DNA of 64,000 nt, from contig NC_090770.1 in the NCBI RefSeq assembly GCF_001761485.1, forward strand, positions 1,302,001-1,366,000, in the 5' to 3' direction. Positions 41,205-52,700 of this stretch are shown one piece after another (position 1 is the first letter of the stretch; every line of letters begins with the position of its first letter). The DNA is from Yarrowia lipolytica (Eukaryota > Ascomycota > Dipodascomycetes > Dipodascales). A program made the position numbers and the translations under genes. The notes under the pieces were generated by a model. That model searched no databases. It was not told the DNA's origin and saw nothing but the letters and a program-made list of their open reading frames with translations.

Positions 41205-41295
41205 GGTCCCTTGGCCCAGTTGGTTAAGGCGTCGTGCTAATAAGAATGGCAGCTTTGCAACGCGAAGATCAGCAGTTCGATCCTGCTAGGGACCA
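41205..41295 (+). tRNA. tRNA-Ile (AAT) with 17-nt intron
   Basis: Acceptor GGTCCCT/AGGGACC, A box TGGCCCAGTTGG, anticodon stem TCGTG/CGCGA with loop CTAATAA, B box GTTCGATCC, discriminator A. The intron AGAATGGCAGCTTTGCA sits after position 37. T-runs from 41316 provide termination. The exons are identical to those of the copy at 47013. Confidence 0.95.
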
Positions 41296-43432
41296 TGTCA
41301 CGAGTGTGGCGGATGTTTTTTTTGTTTTGTTTTTTTTCATCAAGACAGAGATATGAGTACAGTATGTACTGTAACTATACAAGTACAGTACATACTGTGC
41401 ACACCTGCGGTGGTCAAGTGTATGGTTGCAGAACCGTTGAGTTGATATGTAAAAGTTGTGTCTTTATAAGGGTATGAACGTGTCTATCAAGGACTATTCC
41501 GTCTTTTAATGATGGTTTCTGCGTGTTTGAATGGTCCACTGGTGACTCGGATCACGGCGGACATGGAAGCAATGAAACCAACCGATCCACCGACGAGAAC
41601 GGCTTTGTGAAGTCTGCAGAAGATGTCACAAGGGCTTTTTCATTGGTTACATCTCAATTTGAATCAAAAGTAGCTGCTCACAATGCCACAGAGGAGTCTC
41701 CGGAAACTTTTGTTTAACTCCGTTTAACTCCGTTTAACTCCGGATGGTCATTGGGCGACTTTTGGGGGGGATTTTGACACGGGAATTGTGTAATAACAAT
41801 ATGAGGGTGTATAAATTGTCATTTTGAACAGTTCAGTTGCCGTTATGTATGTATTTGTGTCAGGATTCGACTGTTGTTTCAGGCAGGTACTATGTGGGTG
41901 TAGACTTCTTTGAACTCATCCAGATCCGATTCAATCAGAAACCCTCTAGTTGGATCAAGCAATTTGACAGTCTCAAACTGTCTTCAAATAACCTGATCTG
42001 TGAACGCTTCAATACTCCTAAATCTTTCATCCACGGGCAGCATTGAGATCCGAACAAAGTACTCTTCAACACATGCAACACTTGGCAGAAGAAGAAGAAA
42101 GAAGTTCTAGTTTGTTAGAATTGGTATTTCAAACAATTATCCACACAAACAGTTCCCTCCCGACGTGGTTCTTATGGAAATCCGTCTGTTTACTATCTAT
42201 CTATAGAAAACAGACACTCAACTATAACCCAACTGATATCCATAAATACTCAACTAACTTACTTGGAACAAGCCTCCATATTCCACCAATATATCGGCAT
42301 CGTCTGTGAGAATACAATCTACAGGAATGTATTGCTCATCTACCATAAACAAACCAAATCACCTCCTCCTGGACCACACCACATATATCTCCGAGAATAT
42401 CATGTCTAATCGACTACATACTAGTGTGCTCTTCTACTTGACTATCCAAACTCCAATTTATGCTACTGTACTCCCCACATTGACACTATCTCACCGATAG
42501 CATGTCTTTGGCGCGCGCGTTCTTTATCTCTGACTCACTCTTATCGGCTATTGACCTGCGTTGGGTCGACGTCAGTAGGCGGATATGGTGACATGTTGAC
42601 ATAAACAAGACAAAACCAGACAGAACAAGACAAAACAAGACGTCGAACATGCCAATGAGTCATTTCGGACCCATTCGACACGCAAGCGTATTTTCGGCCT
42701 TCAAACACGCACAGTTCCCCGGATCGGTGTGAATGGACGCAGGTGTACTGGCAGCATCTTGGAACCAGTAATGTTGTAGTACACTAGTGGTGCGAGTACA
42801 ACTACAACTACAATAGCGGCTCTCTGCTCGCATCCCCTCAACCGTTAAGAACCCAAAACCAGCCTCGTCATGCTTGTCTACACTCAATCTCCATGACTCA
42901 CCTTATTGAACTGTACCTGATAACAACCAGTCACGTCAACACACCTCGCACTTACACCTCCCGTCTACTGGCCGAATCGCACCTGAAACGCACCCAGTGG
43001 CTGGACATTCTCCTTCTGCAGATCACGTGACGCTGTGTTTTGTCTGCGCCCGGAACGTTCGGGATTTTCGAGGCTTGGCGTTGAAATTTTGGTGCTTAAA
43101 ATGGGCGTGGGTTGCAGTCCAACACCCGCTCTAAAAGGGGCGTTTGTGGCGCTCAAGGTCGCGGGAAAAGACGAAAAATCGGACGACCGTTGCCGTAGCG
43201 ACCTCCTGGCGCCGCCACCGCCACCGAAAAAAGCCGCACCGGGCCAATCACTGGCGGTGGACGGGATTTGTGTTGGGTAGCGCATAGGGTTTTTCACCGA
43301 CCCGTTTTAGCTTTGTCAATTTTCACCCCCCCAAAAAGCCTATTTTTTTTGGCGGCCCACCATTTAGTCACACTGCAAGATAAAAAGAGTCTTCTTTGAT
43401 CCACAGAGCAACAAGAGCGAAACGCCGACAAC
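41296..43432. other. Gene-free stretch before ASN1
   Basis: No supported gene. A perfect triple GTTTAACTCC(G) repeat lies at about 41713-41743. Palindromic GTACAGTAC-like motifs lie at 41356-41399. The ASN1 promoter end holds CACGTG at 43023-43028 and ATAGGGTTTT at 43284-43293, one base off the AACCCTAA box. Confidence 0.5.
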
Positions 43433-45127
43433 ATGTGTGGAATTTTCGCCGCCTACAAACTGCCCGACGTGGCCGAGTACAAGACACATGCGCTGCAGCT
43501 GTCCAAGCGAATCCGACACCGGGGCCCCGACTGGTCGGGAAACTGCTCCAAGAACAACACCATCATTTGCCACGAGCGACTGGCCATTGTGGGTCTGGAC
43601 ACCGGAGCCCAGCCCATCACCTCGCCTGACGAGTCGATTGTTCTGGGAGTGAACGGAGAGATCTACAACCACCGAATCCTGCGAAAGGAGTTCCCCGACT
43701 ACAAGTTCAAGACCCACTCGGACTGTGAGCCCATCATTCCTCTGTACGAGAAGTACGGCATCGACGCCCCCAAGAAGCTCGACGGAATGTTTGCCTTTGT
43801 TCTGTACGACTCCAACAAGGACCGAATTATCGCCGCCCGAGACCCCATTGGAATCACCACCCTGTACATGGGCCGATCTTACAAGAACCCCCAGACTGTG
43901 TGGTTTGCCAGCGAGCTCAAGTGTCTGGTGGACGACTGTGACGAGATCAAGGCCTTCCCCCCCGGCCACGTCTACGACTCCGACACCGACAAGATCACCC
44001 GATACTTTGAGCCCTCCTGGTGGGACGGATCCAAGATCCCCACCAAGCGAGTTGACTACAAGGAGCTCCGAGAGGCTCTGGAGGCTGCTGTTCGAAAGCG
44101 ACTCATGTCCGAGGTTCCCTACGGTGTTCTGCTTTCCGGCGGTCTCGATTCTTCTCTGATTGCCTCCATCGCTGCCCGAGAGACCCGACGAGCTGCTCCC
44201 GAGAAGACCGTCAACCAGGATCTTGCCGGTGTCGACGAGCAGGGCCACCTGACCAACTCTTCCGGCTCGCGACTGCACTCCTTCTCCGTCGGTCTGCCCG
44301 GCGCTCCCGATCTGCTTGCCGCCCAGAAGTGTGCCGAGTTCATTGGCACCATCCATCACGAGTACACCTTCACTGTCCAGGAGGGTCTGGACGCTCTTCG
44401 AGACGTCATCTATCACCTGGAGACCTTTGACGTGACCACCATCCGAGCCTCCACCCCCATGTACCTGCTTTCTCGAAAGATCAAGGCCGGAGGAGTCAAG
44501 ATGGTTCTGTCCGGTGAGGGATCCGATGAGGTCTTTGGCGGCTACTTGTACTTTGGCGCTGCTCCCTCTCCCGAGGCCTTCCACACCGAGTGTGTGCAGC
44601 GAGTCAAGAACCTGCACTACGCCGACTGTCTGCGAGCCAACAAGTCCACCATGGCCTGGGGACTGGAGGCCCGAGTGCCCTTCCTGGACAAGCAGTTCCT
44701 GGAGGTTGCCATGAACATTGATCCTAAGGACAAGATCATCGACAAGGACCACATTGAGAAGTACTCCATCCGAAAGGCCTTTGATACCTCCGACGAGCCC
44801 GGCGCTGAGCCCTACCTGCCCGACGAGATTCTGTGGCGACAGAAGGAGCAGTTTTCCGACGGAGTTGGCTACTCGTGGATCGACGGTCTCAAGGATGCCG
44901 CCGAGAACACCATCACCGACGAGCAGCTCAAGAACCCCAAGCCTCACTGGGGTGCTGACGTTCCCAAGACCAAGGAGGCCTACTGGTACCGATGCATGTT
45001 CGACGAGCTGTTCCCCCAGCCCGCCGCCGCCACCACCGTCATGCGATGGATCCCCAAGGCCGACTGGGGATGTGCCGAGGATCCTTCCGGACGATACGTC
45101 AAGTCTCACTCTGCTCATAAGCAGTAG
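43433..45127 (+). CDS. ASN1: Asparagine synthetase (glutamine-hydrolysing)
   Basis: The enzyme makes asparagine from aspartate, glutamine and ATP in the cytosol. MCGIFAAYK supplies the N-terminal nucleophile Cys2 of the class II glutaminase domain (residues 1-200), with RGPDWSG, the glutamine-binding strand VNGEIYNHR and HSDCEPI. The synthetase domain begins near 210 and carries the ATP-pyrophosphatase loop [10 protein letters not shown] (about 232-241), then [17 protein letters not shown] and [17 protein letters not shown]. The ending [12 protein letters not shown] is usual for yeast Asn1/Asn2. Its 564 residues match the family (572 in yeast). Codon bias is strong (almost all Arg as CGA), as expected of a highly expressed gene. 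Confidence 0.98.
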   Translation: MCGIFAAYKLPDVAEYKTHALQLSKRIRHRGPDWSGNCSKNNTIICHERLAIVGLDTGAQPITSPDESIVLGVNGEIYNHRILRKEFPDYKFKTHSDCEPIIPLYEKYGIDAPKKLDGMFAFVLYDSNKDRIIAARDPIGITTLYMGRSYKNPQTVWFASELKCLVDDCDEIKAFPPGHVYDSDTDKITRYFEPSWWDGSKIPTKRVDYKELREALEAAVRKRLMSEVPYGVLLSGGLDSSLIASIAARETRRAAPEKTVNQDLAGVDEQGHLTNSSGSRLHSFSVGLPGAPDLLAAQKCAEFIGTIHHEYTFTVQEGLDALRDVIYHLETFDVTTIRASTPMYLLSRKIKAGGVKMVLSGEGSDEVFGGYLYFGAAPSPEAFHTECVQRVKNLHYADCLRANKSTMAWGLEARVPFLDKQFLEVAMNIDPKDKIIDKDHIEKYSIRKAFDTSDEPGAEPYLPDEILWRQKEQFSDGVGYSWIDGLKDAAENTITDEQLKNPKPHWGADVPKTKEAYWYRCMFDELFPQPAAATTVMRWIPKADWGCAEDPSGRYVKSHSAHKQ

Positions 45128-46259
45128 AGAGCTGAGATAGCGAGCAAGTGAGCATGGCGAACGAGCAAGCATGCGAACGAGCAAACGATAATGTAATTAA
45201 AAGTATTTACAGTGAATGACTGAGAAACCTGAGAAGTTGTTTGGTGGCTGTGGGCGTAGTGCTAGGAGAGCGAGATGTTACGAGCGAGACGATTCAAGCG
45301 ATCAATGACACATCTACGAGTTTCTACGACGGTCTCTTGTATGTACGTGGCTATTGGATGCTATAGAGAATCGGCAATGACAGTTTTGAGAAGCCATCCT
45401 CAAAATGCTGACTCCGAACCATACTCACTGCTGGAACATGCAAAGATCGATCTGTAGGTGGAACTAGACCGTCTAACTGGTGGTCGAAACAAATCTACAT
45501 AAGGATTGATTGAACAACGAAAAGTTGACACAGTCCATGAATTCGAAGATAAGTAGAGGACGGCGTAATACAAGTACAGCACATACTCGTACTTATGTTC
45601 TGCTTGTCTGATTGTTAAATGTTCTCATGGTATCAGACCCAGGAAGATAGATGGAGCTATCCAGGATGGAGAGGATAGTGACGAAGCATTATGACTGGAC
45701 TCACTAGTTGTTACGTAAAAATTAATCATGATAAATGTTCTACAAACAAAATTTTGAATCAGCTGTTCCTATAGTGTGCCCTCGTGTCGACCACATTAAT
45801 GGGGAGTAAAGTCTTCAGAGCATGCCATATCTGGGTTGTAGACAGTATACAAAAGTCCATTTTTACAATCTGAAGCGGTATAGGGGAAGGTCGTCGGTTT
45901 AGTCTCACGTGATTCCTCTTGCGTCAAAAATTCATCTCCAATCACGTGCCCAAAATTCATTTTGGAAGCCTTTCCTATTGAATGAAGTGTGTCGACTGAC
46001 TTTTGGACGTGGGGTACTATTGGGACAGCTGTGTACGAATATTTTACTCAATAAGACAAAAAAAAAGGGGGAAACAAATAATACAATCCTTATCAACCTT
46101 TATCAGCTCTCTCTATATCTCTAGACTTGCTGTCATTCCTTATACTCCCCATCCGGTGACCGCGAATCATTAGTCCGGCCGTCATCTCTGAAAGTACTAA
46201 AGGAGTGTCTGTTACGAGAATTTTCCAGCTAAAAGTACTACCTGAAAACCAGTCAAGTC
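45128..46259. other. Intergenic
   Basis: No supported gene. CACGTG sites at 45906 and 45943 and a GCGAACGAGCAA-like short repeat just after ASN1 (45141-45190) are the only structures noted. Confidence 0.5.
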
Positions 46260-46508
46260 ATGTCCAATCAACACAATTACATCTGCACATACTGTCACGC
46301 CTCGTTTGCTACCACAGGCGTTTTTTTGACCACGCTAAAGACTAGACTGAGTAAGGAAAGAGATGGAATACCAGTAAGGGGAGGAGTTTGGTTAGAAGTT
46401 ATTTGTGGAATACCTGTGAAAATCATCAGTTTCGGTGATCATCGACTTTATGGAACTTTGACTGAACCCTTGATCCTCGACTTGGTGACTCCATTGTGCA
46501 AGATGTAA
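46260..46508 (+). pseudogene. Diverged copy of the zinc-finger micro-ORF
   Basis: The frame starts MSNQHNYICTYCHASFATTG, like the CxxC start of the 29884 micro-ORF. At a T7 run the alternative frame then reads FFDHAKD, matching FRDHVKQ of that copy, while the open frame continues as unrelated sequence to 46508. This is best read as a paralogue that lost its frame at the T-run, though a small fusion product of 82 residues remains formally open. Only the first 20 residues have support as coding. Confidence 0.4.
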
Positions 46509-47012
46509 TCATTTGGTATATCAGACGCAACAACTGGCAGAATTTGGTCGGCAAAGTTGTTGACTATTGAATGTTCAAGACACATTTGTAGATACAATCA
46601 CCGGACTCTGTATGAGTCGAAAGCTGCTTTTAATACTTCTTCCAGGAGCTGAGGAGATACTCGTAGACGTCCTTCTGACCCCAGTATGTAGTATGTACTG
46701 TTCCTGCGAGAAAAAAAAAAAGTCTTTACAGGGATTTAGAGAGTTGTATGACTACTAAATGTCCTGGTGCCTCTTGCTGGCTTCAACAATACAACTGAGA
46801 TCACTGTCCACCTGCCCCGTAGCCATCTACTTGTAGTACTCTGAGCTCGGAGAGACCTAAAAAAACCGATGTCAGAGTTCCAAAAACAGTGAAAAGACCT
46901 AAGAGGCGATAATAAATGTCACCTCGTATCTATTTACCTTGATTTCCAAAAATCGCGGCACTTTTCAATAATTCTAGAATCTATGAAACCTGCTATTTTT
47001 GGTGTCAAAAGC
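46509..47012. other. Intergenic
   Basis: Nothing recognised apart from an A11 run near 46711. Confidence 0.45.
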
Positions 47013-47105
47013 GGTCCCTTGGCCCAGTTGGTTAAGGCGTCGTGCTAATAAGAAATTAGCCTCTTTGCAACGCGAAGATCAGCAGTTCGATCCTGCTAGG
47101 GACCA
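47013..47105 (+). tRNA. tRNA-Ile (AAT) with 19-nt intron
   Basis: The mature exons are base-for-base the same as those of the tRNA-Ile at 41205. The intron (AGAAATTAGCCTCTTTGCA) shares both ends with the other intron but differs in the middle and is 2 nt longer. A T5 terminator follows at 47109-47113. Confidence 0.95.
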
Positions 47106-47587
47106 TTCTTTTTGGGAAATGCTGTTGATATTTTGGAGGCTTGGTGGTGATGGAGGAGATGCAATATCTTTTTGAGACGTTTTGAGACTTGATTGTAACA
47201 GCCACTTGTCCGTTTGTGACCCACTGGTATTCTCCTTATCACTTTTTTGTCTGTATATTAGCTACAAGTAGGAACATACTCCCACAATCAGGCGTGAATA
47301 ACCCATAAATACACGGAAAAAAACGATGCATTGGACAAACGAGATCCAAGAAGATTAGTCAGACTAGTTTTCAAGTGGTAAAACTTCCAAAAATGGTAAT
47401 TTACCCACACATTGACATGTTTTCTGATCCATTCGAACACCGACTAACTACTTGAGATATTCAAAGCCTAACTAAAGTAATTACTTAAGCCTAATCTCAC
47501 CCTAAAGTATCGGTTGATGGGTTTAAAGGCAGGATGATAAACAGCGTAAAAAGATGACAAAACTCGTCCGCTACTCGACTGCGAAAA
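47106..47587. other. Intergenic
   Basis: No gene seen between the tRNA-Ile and the end of the 5S rRNA. Confidence 0.5.
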
Positions 47588-47707
47588 AGATTACAGCACC
47601 CAGGATTCTCGTATGGTCTCCCACTACAATACTAACTGGGCTCTCTGGTGCTTGACTATGGCTGATCGAACGGGAAGCCGTATTTTCACCAGGATATGGC
47701 CGTAACC
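47588..47707 (-). rRNA. 5S rRNA, downstream half of a tRNA-5S dicistron
   Basis: On the minus strand the 120-nt sequence begins GGTTACGGCCATATCC and ends GGTGCTGTAATCT, followed by T5. The length is that of a yeast 5S rRNA, with internal-control-region text such as GGGAGACCATACGAG. The 5' end is only 4 nt from the 3' end of tRNA-Asp, with no T-run between. The two would therefore be one Pol III transcript driven by the tRNA boxes and separated by tRNase Z-type cleavage. Such tRNA-5S fusions are known in Y. lipolytica, which also disperses its 5S genes. Confidence 0.95.
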
Positions 47708-47711
47708 AACA

Positions 47712-47799
47712 CTCCGCAACGGAGAATTGAACTCCGGTCCCCCGCGTGCTGAACACAAGTTCTGACAGGCGGAAATTCTAGCCACTAAACTATTGCGGA
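47712..47799 (-). tRNA. tRNA-Asp (GTC) with intron, fused to 5S rRNA
   Basis: Minus strand: acceptor TCCGCAA/TTGCGGA with discriminator G, A box TAGTTTAGTGG, anticodon stem TCCGC/GCGGG, T arm with GTTCAATTC. The anticodon loop begins CTGTCA, so the anticodon is GTC, with a 16-nt intron (GAACTTGTGTTCAGCA) after position 37. The spacer to the 5S gene is TGTT. Confidence 0.93.
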
Positions 47800-48320
47800 T
47801 TGTGAAAAAAATGGAATTTTGTGTTAGTCACTCAAATTACTGATTACTAATCAAACCCGTAAAGGTATAGGGGAAAAGACATTTACGAGCTAAGGGCGAG
47901 GGTTTTTTGTATTTTGTTGAGCCTGTAGAAGATATTTCAGTTCATTTATGAAGATATTATTAAGTAGAATGATTTTTGAGGTGTTTTTGGAGTGGATAAT
48001 AACTATGGAGAGTGTACAGGAGCACACAAGTATGTACTGCCTCGGGAAGAATGTATGAAGACCCTGAACTGAAGCTATGAAAGAGTTGATAGTTGTGCTA
48101 CAAGTACTGACTTATTTCATTTTCTTTCTCTCTCTCTCTCTCTCTACAATATTCCGAATGAACGATCATATATTACTGCCCGGACGGTAAAAAAAAACTG
48201 TCCGGACGGTCTAGAAACTAAAGAATAGAACTGCACTTCTCGCAGTTGAGATACTAGGAATGGCATAATTAAAACGGACACGATGGTGACAACGTCGAGC
48301 GTGGAGAAAACTCAACCTGC
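47800..48320. other. Intergenic
   Basis: No gene. A (TC)n run lies at about 48128-48146, and a direct repeat of CGGACGGT at 48181-48188 and 48203-48210 separated by an A9 run. Confidence 0.5.
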
Positions 48321-48836
48321 TTACTGCAGGGTCGCCGCAATGGTGAACTTGATAGGATCCGGACAGGCATAGCCTCCGTTGAAGACGTAGACCACCTGTC
48401 CTCCGTGAAGAGGGTCTGTCTTGGAGTCGCAGGAGTAAAACTGGTTGGTTCCGTACGAAGAAAGCTCCTTGACAGTCTGATCTCCGTTGTAAGCCCAGCC
48501 TCCGCTGTTGCCCTCAAGAGGAGGGGCAGGGCCGTCTTTCACGTCCAGCTTTCCTGTCTCCACGTTGGCAAAGAGTTGTCGAGGTCCCTGTCCCTCAGAA
48601 ATGACGTTGGCCAGGGCGTTTCCAACATCCTCTACCTTGAAGTAGGAGTAGCCCTGCTCCAGTCCGTAGACCACATCGTTACCACGGACTTGGAGAGGCT
48701 TCATGCCAGAAGCTCCCTGGCCGGGCAAGATGGCGTGGAGAGAGTAGGTAGGGTGTTCAGTTCGCTCCTGGTTGGCGACGGGAGCAGCCAACGCAGCAGT
48801 GGCGGCGGTAATAAGGGCGACAGTGTTGGAGAGCAT
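48321..48836 (-). CDS. Small secreted cell-wall protein, PhiA-like
   Basis: The 171-residue protein begins with a signal peptide (MLSNTVALITAATAALAAPVA). The mature part is beta-rich: YSLHAILPGQGASGMKPLQV, then VVYGLEQGYSYFKV, then GNSGGWAYNGDQTVKELSS, and a Cys pair in FYSCDSKT and GYACPDP. This pattern resembles PhiA-type cell-wall proteins of filamentous fungi (glycine-rich turn before a WxxN strand, two Cys near the end). No GPI signal is seen. The start ATG follows a CAACAACA leader. Wall or extracellular location is supported by the signal peptide; the PhiA link is by pattern and moderate. Confidence 0.8.
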   Translation of the reverse strand: MLSNTVALITAATAALAAPVANQERTEHPTYSLHAILPGQGASGMKPLQVRGNDVVYGLEQGYSYFKVEDVGNALANVISEGQGPRQLFANVETGKLDVKDGPAPPLEGNSGGWAYNGDQTVKELSSYGTNQFYSCDSKTDPLHGGQVVYVFNGGYACPDPIKFTIAATLQ

Positions 48837-49772
48837 TGTTGTTGTTAATGTGGATGTTGTAGTTGATACAGAACTATGAGAAACCTAGGGGCACTTATAT
48901 AGCACTTGCGGAGACTTCTCAAAATAGAACAGAGTCAAGTGGTCAGGAGGTCTGACAATCTTCTCGAAATAGATCCTACCGAGTGTCCATACGTACACAC
49001 CCTACAGACCCAGATAGTCCAGAAACGCCGTTTGCAGTTGAGTTTCGGTTATATTTAGCAGGCATAATTCATGCATGTGGGATGAGCTGTTGGGGGAACA
49101 TTGTCGATTGATTTAGTTGAGCTGTAGCTGAGATTATTGTTGGAATCAGATTTTAATCACCCTTTAATCCGAGGAATCAAGTCCTTTTTCCCATATCTCC
49201 TCCAAAACCACCTCAGACACGAGTCTCAAATCCCACATCCACTGTCAAGAAACTTAGTTATAAATAGCGGCGTCTTGTACAGTACTGTACGTACTGTGAT
49301 GCCAGCCAAAATATGGGGTGTAAGACATGTGTCATGAGATTTGTCCAAGGTGATATGGTGTTAATTACAGCTCCTTGTGTCAATTTCAACTCTCTGTATT
49401 AATTACAGCTCTTCAGCTCTTGTGTTCCAGTGCACACTTGCTATCCACCAGACGTCATGAATGTGAAGACGTCAGTAGAATGTCGGTCAGGGATATAACA
49501 TCCTAAAACTTGTACAAGTACGTGGACTAAATTGCAAGTAGCAATTGATGATTCAGAGTTATTGCTTCCTCTTTTAGTACAGTACCGTATTGTGCAAAAG
49601 ATTCCCGTTCGTTGAACTAGCTACATCGTGCCTTGGACATGATCGACGCTCATAAGTGAGATACAGTCTCGAGAAACAGTTCTACAACATACCAAGTATT
49701 GTGCTACACATCATAGTCCGTCAAAACCAGTTACCTCTATAACCGTCATCAATCATTTCATTCATGTACTAA
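48837..49772. other. Intergenic between the PhiA-like gene and SKI2
   Basis: No gene. TATATAGCAC at 48896-48904 is a likely TATA element of the PhiA-like gene. A palindromic GTACAGTACTGTACGTACTG lies at 49278-49297. Confidence 0.5.
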
Positions 49773-52700
49773 TTAAAGATACAAAGAAGCACAGAAAATA
49801 ATGTCTCGCTTGATTCGCTCCTGGGCAGTCTCCATCTTGTCCTGAAGAGTAGCGTCTCCAATAATTCGGGCGGCATTCCGCACCTCTCGACACACCTCAT
49901 CCAGCCGAGAAATGACCCGCACAATGATTCCCTCCTGGACACTGGTAAGTTCGGAAATGGCCTCAAAAGTCATGCCCCGAGCCCACTCGTAGACAACCTC
50001 AATGAGTCCGAAGCGACCGCGTTCCAAAAACTGCTGCTCATCAGACGTCATAATCACCTGTCGGTGCTCCAGCACGTCTGTCACGTGGCCCACCAGCTGC
50101 TTGATTCGTTCTCGACCCTTGTCTAGACGAGGAGTCACTGTGATGGGCTCCTCCACATCCTTGGATCCTTCGTAAACAAAGGCAGACAACAAGGCGACAA
50201 TCTCTTCGGGCTCGTAATCGCCCAAAAAGTTGTCGAGAACAAGCTCGGAAATGAACAGCTCAAAACCAGAGTTGATTTCACATGCCACTCGGCCCTTGAG
50301 AAGCACAATGTTCTTGTCGTCAACGTAGTTGAGGTCCTTGAGCACCTGGACTCGCTGCTCGTAGTCAGGAAGCAGCTCCAGGTTCTGGTCACTCAGAGTC
50401 TGTCGCAGATCGGAAATCTTCTTGCGGATCTCGTACTCCTCGTACTCCTGCTTGAACGATTTGAGGAAGTTGGCGGGCAGGTTTTTGACGCAGGGGATTT
50501 GCGAGAACTCAATCTCTAGATGAATCTTCTCCTGGCACTTTTGCTGCAACTCCAGTTCCTTCAGCCGGTCCCAAGAACACTCGGCCACACCTCCAGACCG
50601 TCGGCAGATCTTGTTGATGTTCTGGAACGCATCGTCGACAGCCTGCTTGTCGTACCGAGCAACATCACGCACGTTGTTAATGATGTACTTGGTAATAAAC
50701 ACCAGATCAGGGATCTTGACAGCATACATCTCCAACTTTCCAGACGAGGGGATCAGAGGCTGCAAAATGAGTCGACAGTAACCAGGCTGCTGGGGGAAAA
50801 GAGGAAGAGTAGTGGAAGAGCCAGCACAGGGGAAGGCGAGGATTGAAGCAGACTCGCCAATCACAGGACGAGAGATGAATCCGATTCGACGACTGGACCC
50901 ATCGGCAAGATCGAAAATAACGACTCTACCAACCTTGAAAATATCCCGCATGTTGGCAATCTTGGGACCCTGCGTCATGATGTACTTTTGACACTCCCGA
51001 GCAGCGAGACCGATTCGCAACACATCTGCCATATACGGATCACAGTCGGGATAAGGCACCTTTTCAAGCTTGGACAAGAGCGTCTCATTGGACTTGACCG
51101 AGGCTTCGTGCTCGGGAAGAAGCAGCTGGTTAGCGTTCTCGGAGAAAGACCGCTTGATCATCTCCTCGACCTTCAAAGCCTCGATTCGCAGCAAGTTCAG
51201 AATCATGTTGTATGTAAGTCGGAACTGCGACTTGAGACGTGTAGGCTGGCCCAACATCATCTCCTTGAGTTGGTCCAGAGGAGCAACCTCGCCGGGAACC
51301 ATGATAATGACGGTTCCAGTCTTATCGAGACCTCGTCGACCAGCACGACCAGCCATCTGAGTGTACTCTCCAGGAAGAAGTGTTCGGAAGGTGGTTCCGT
51401 CGTGCTTTCGAGTGCCGGCAAACACAACAGTTCGAGTGGGCAGGTTAAGACCCATGGCAAACGTCTCCGTCGCAAACAGAACTCGAACCAGCGATCGAGC
51501 AAATAAAATCTCAACGACCTCCTTCACAATGGGAAGAAGGCCAGCATGATGCACAGCAATACCTCGCGACAAATACTCCCGCATCTGCAGAATTTGAGGC
51601 AGATTTCTGTCGTCCTGCGAGAGCCGAGTCACAGCCTTGTCAAAGAACATGTGAATCTCAGACTTTTCCTTCTGGTTGCAAAAGTCCAGGCCCTGAAGAT
51701 ACCCAGCAAACTGCTCGCACATTTTTCGAGAGAAGACGAAAACACACATGGGATGGAGATTGAGTGTATGCAGCTTGTTGACCATTTGGACAAAGTCGGA
51801 CTTGGAAGGCATAGTCGCCGACTTTTGTTGTTTGGGGGTGATCTGACTGCTTCCTCCTCGCGCTCCTCCACGGCCACCTCGGCCTCCCCGCGCATTGTTT
51901 CCTCCTCGGCCTGCAGCTCCTCCTCGGCCTGCGGCTCCTCCTCTTCCGGCTCCTCCTGCTGCACCACCTCGACCTGCTGCAGCAGTGTTGCTGTTGCCGC
52001 TCATAATCTCCTTGGCCTTGTTGTATCCTCCAATCAAAAACCGCTTCTTCTCGTCCACGACCTCAATCATCTGGTTCTTGCACCACAAATAATTGACCAG
52101 AGGAACCGGTCGCTTGGGAGTGCTGATCACGTAAATATCCTTTTGCTTGGTTCGACCGACCCAGTTGGCAAACTCGAACGTGTTGGGGACAGTGGCAGAC
52201 AGCAGAATGAACTTGACGTGCTCAGGAAGCATGATAATGACCTCTTCCCACACAACTCCTCGATCTGCGTCGTTGACGTAATGAACCTCATCGAAAATGA
52301 CGAATTCGACATCTCGAATGAGATCGGCACCTCTGTAGAGCATGGATCGCAGAATCTCCGTCGTCATAATCAAAGAAGAAGCCTCGGGGTTGATCTGGAC
52401 ATCTCCGGTCAGAATACCAACGTCGTCAAAGGTGTGCTTGAAGTCTCGGAACTTTTGGTTGGAAAGAGCCTTGATGGGAGACGTATAGATGGCCTTGGTC
52501 ATGTTGCGCTGAGCCATGGCAATGGCGTACTCGGCGATAACGGTCTTACCGGCAGACGTATGGGCAGCCACGAACACAGAGTCGCCCTGCTCGAGATGGT
52601 AAACCGCCTCCTTCTGGAACGTATCGAGCTCAAAGGGGAACTCTCGAGCCATTTGAGGAACGAGTTCATGGAAGTTGGTGATCTCCTTGTTCACATTGAC

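Noticed and set aside
43364-45184. 606-codon open frame on the minus strand over ASN1
   Set aside because: It lies exactly antisense to a strongly codon-biased gene. Biased codons remove stops from the opposite strand; its Gly/Leu/Val-rich text has no family features.
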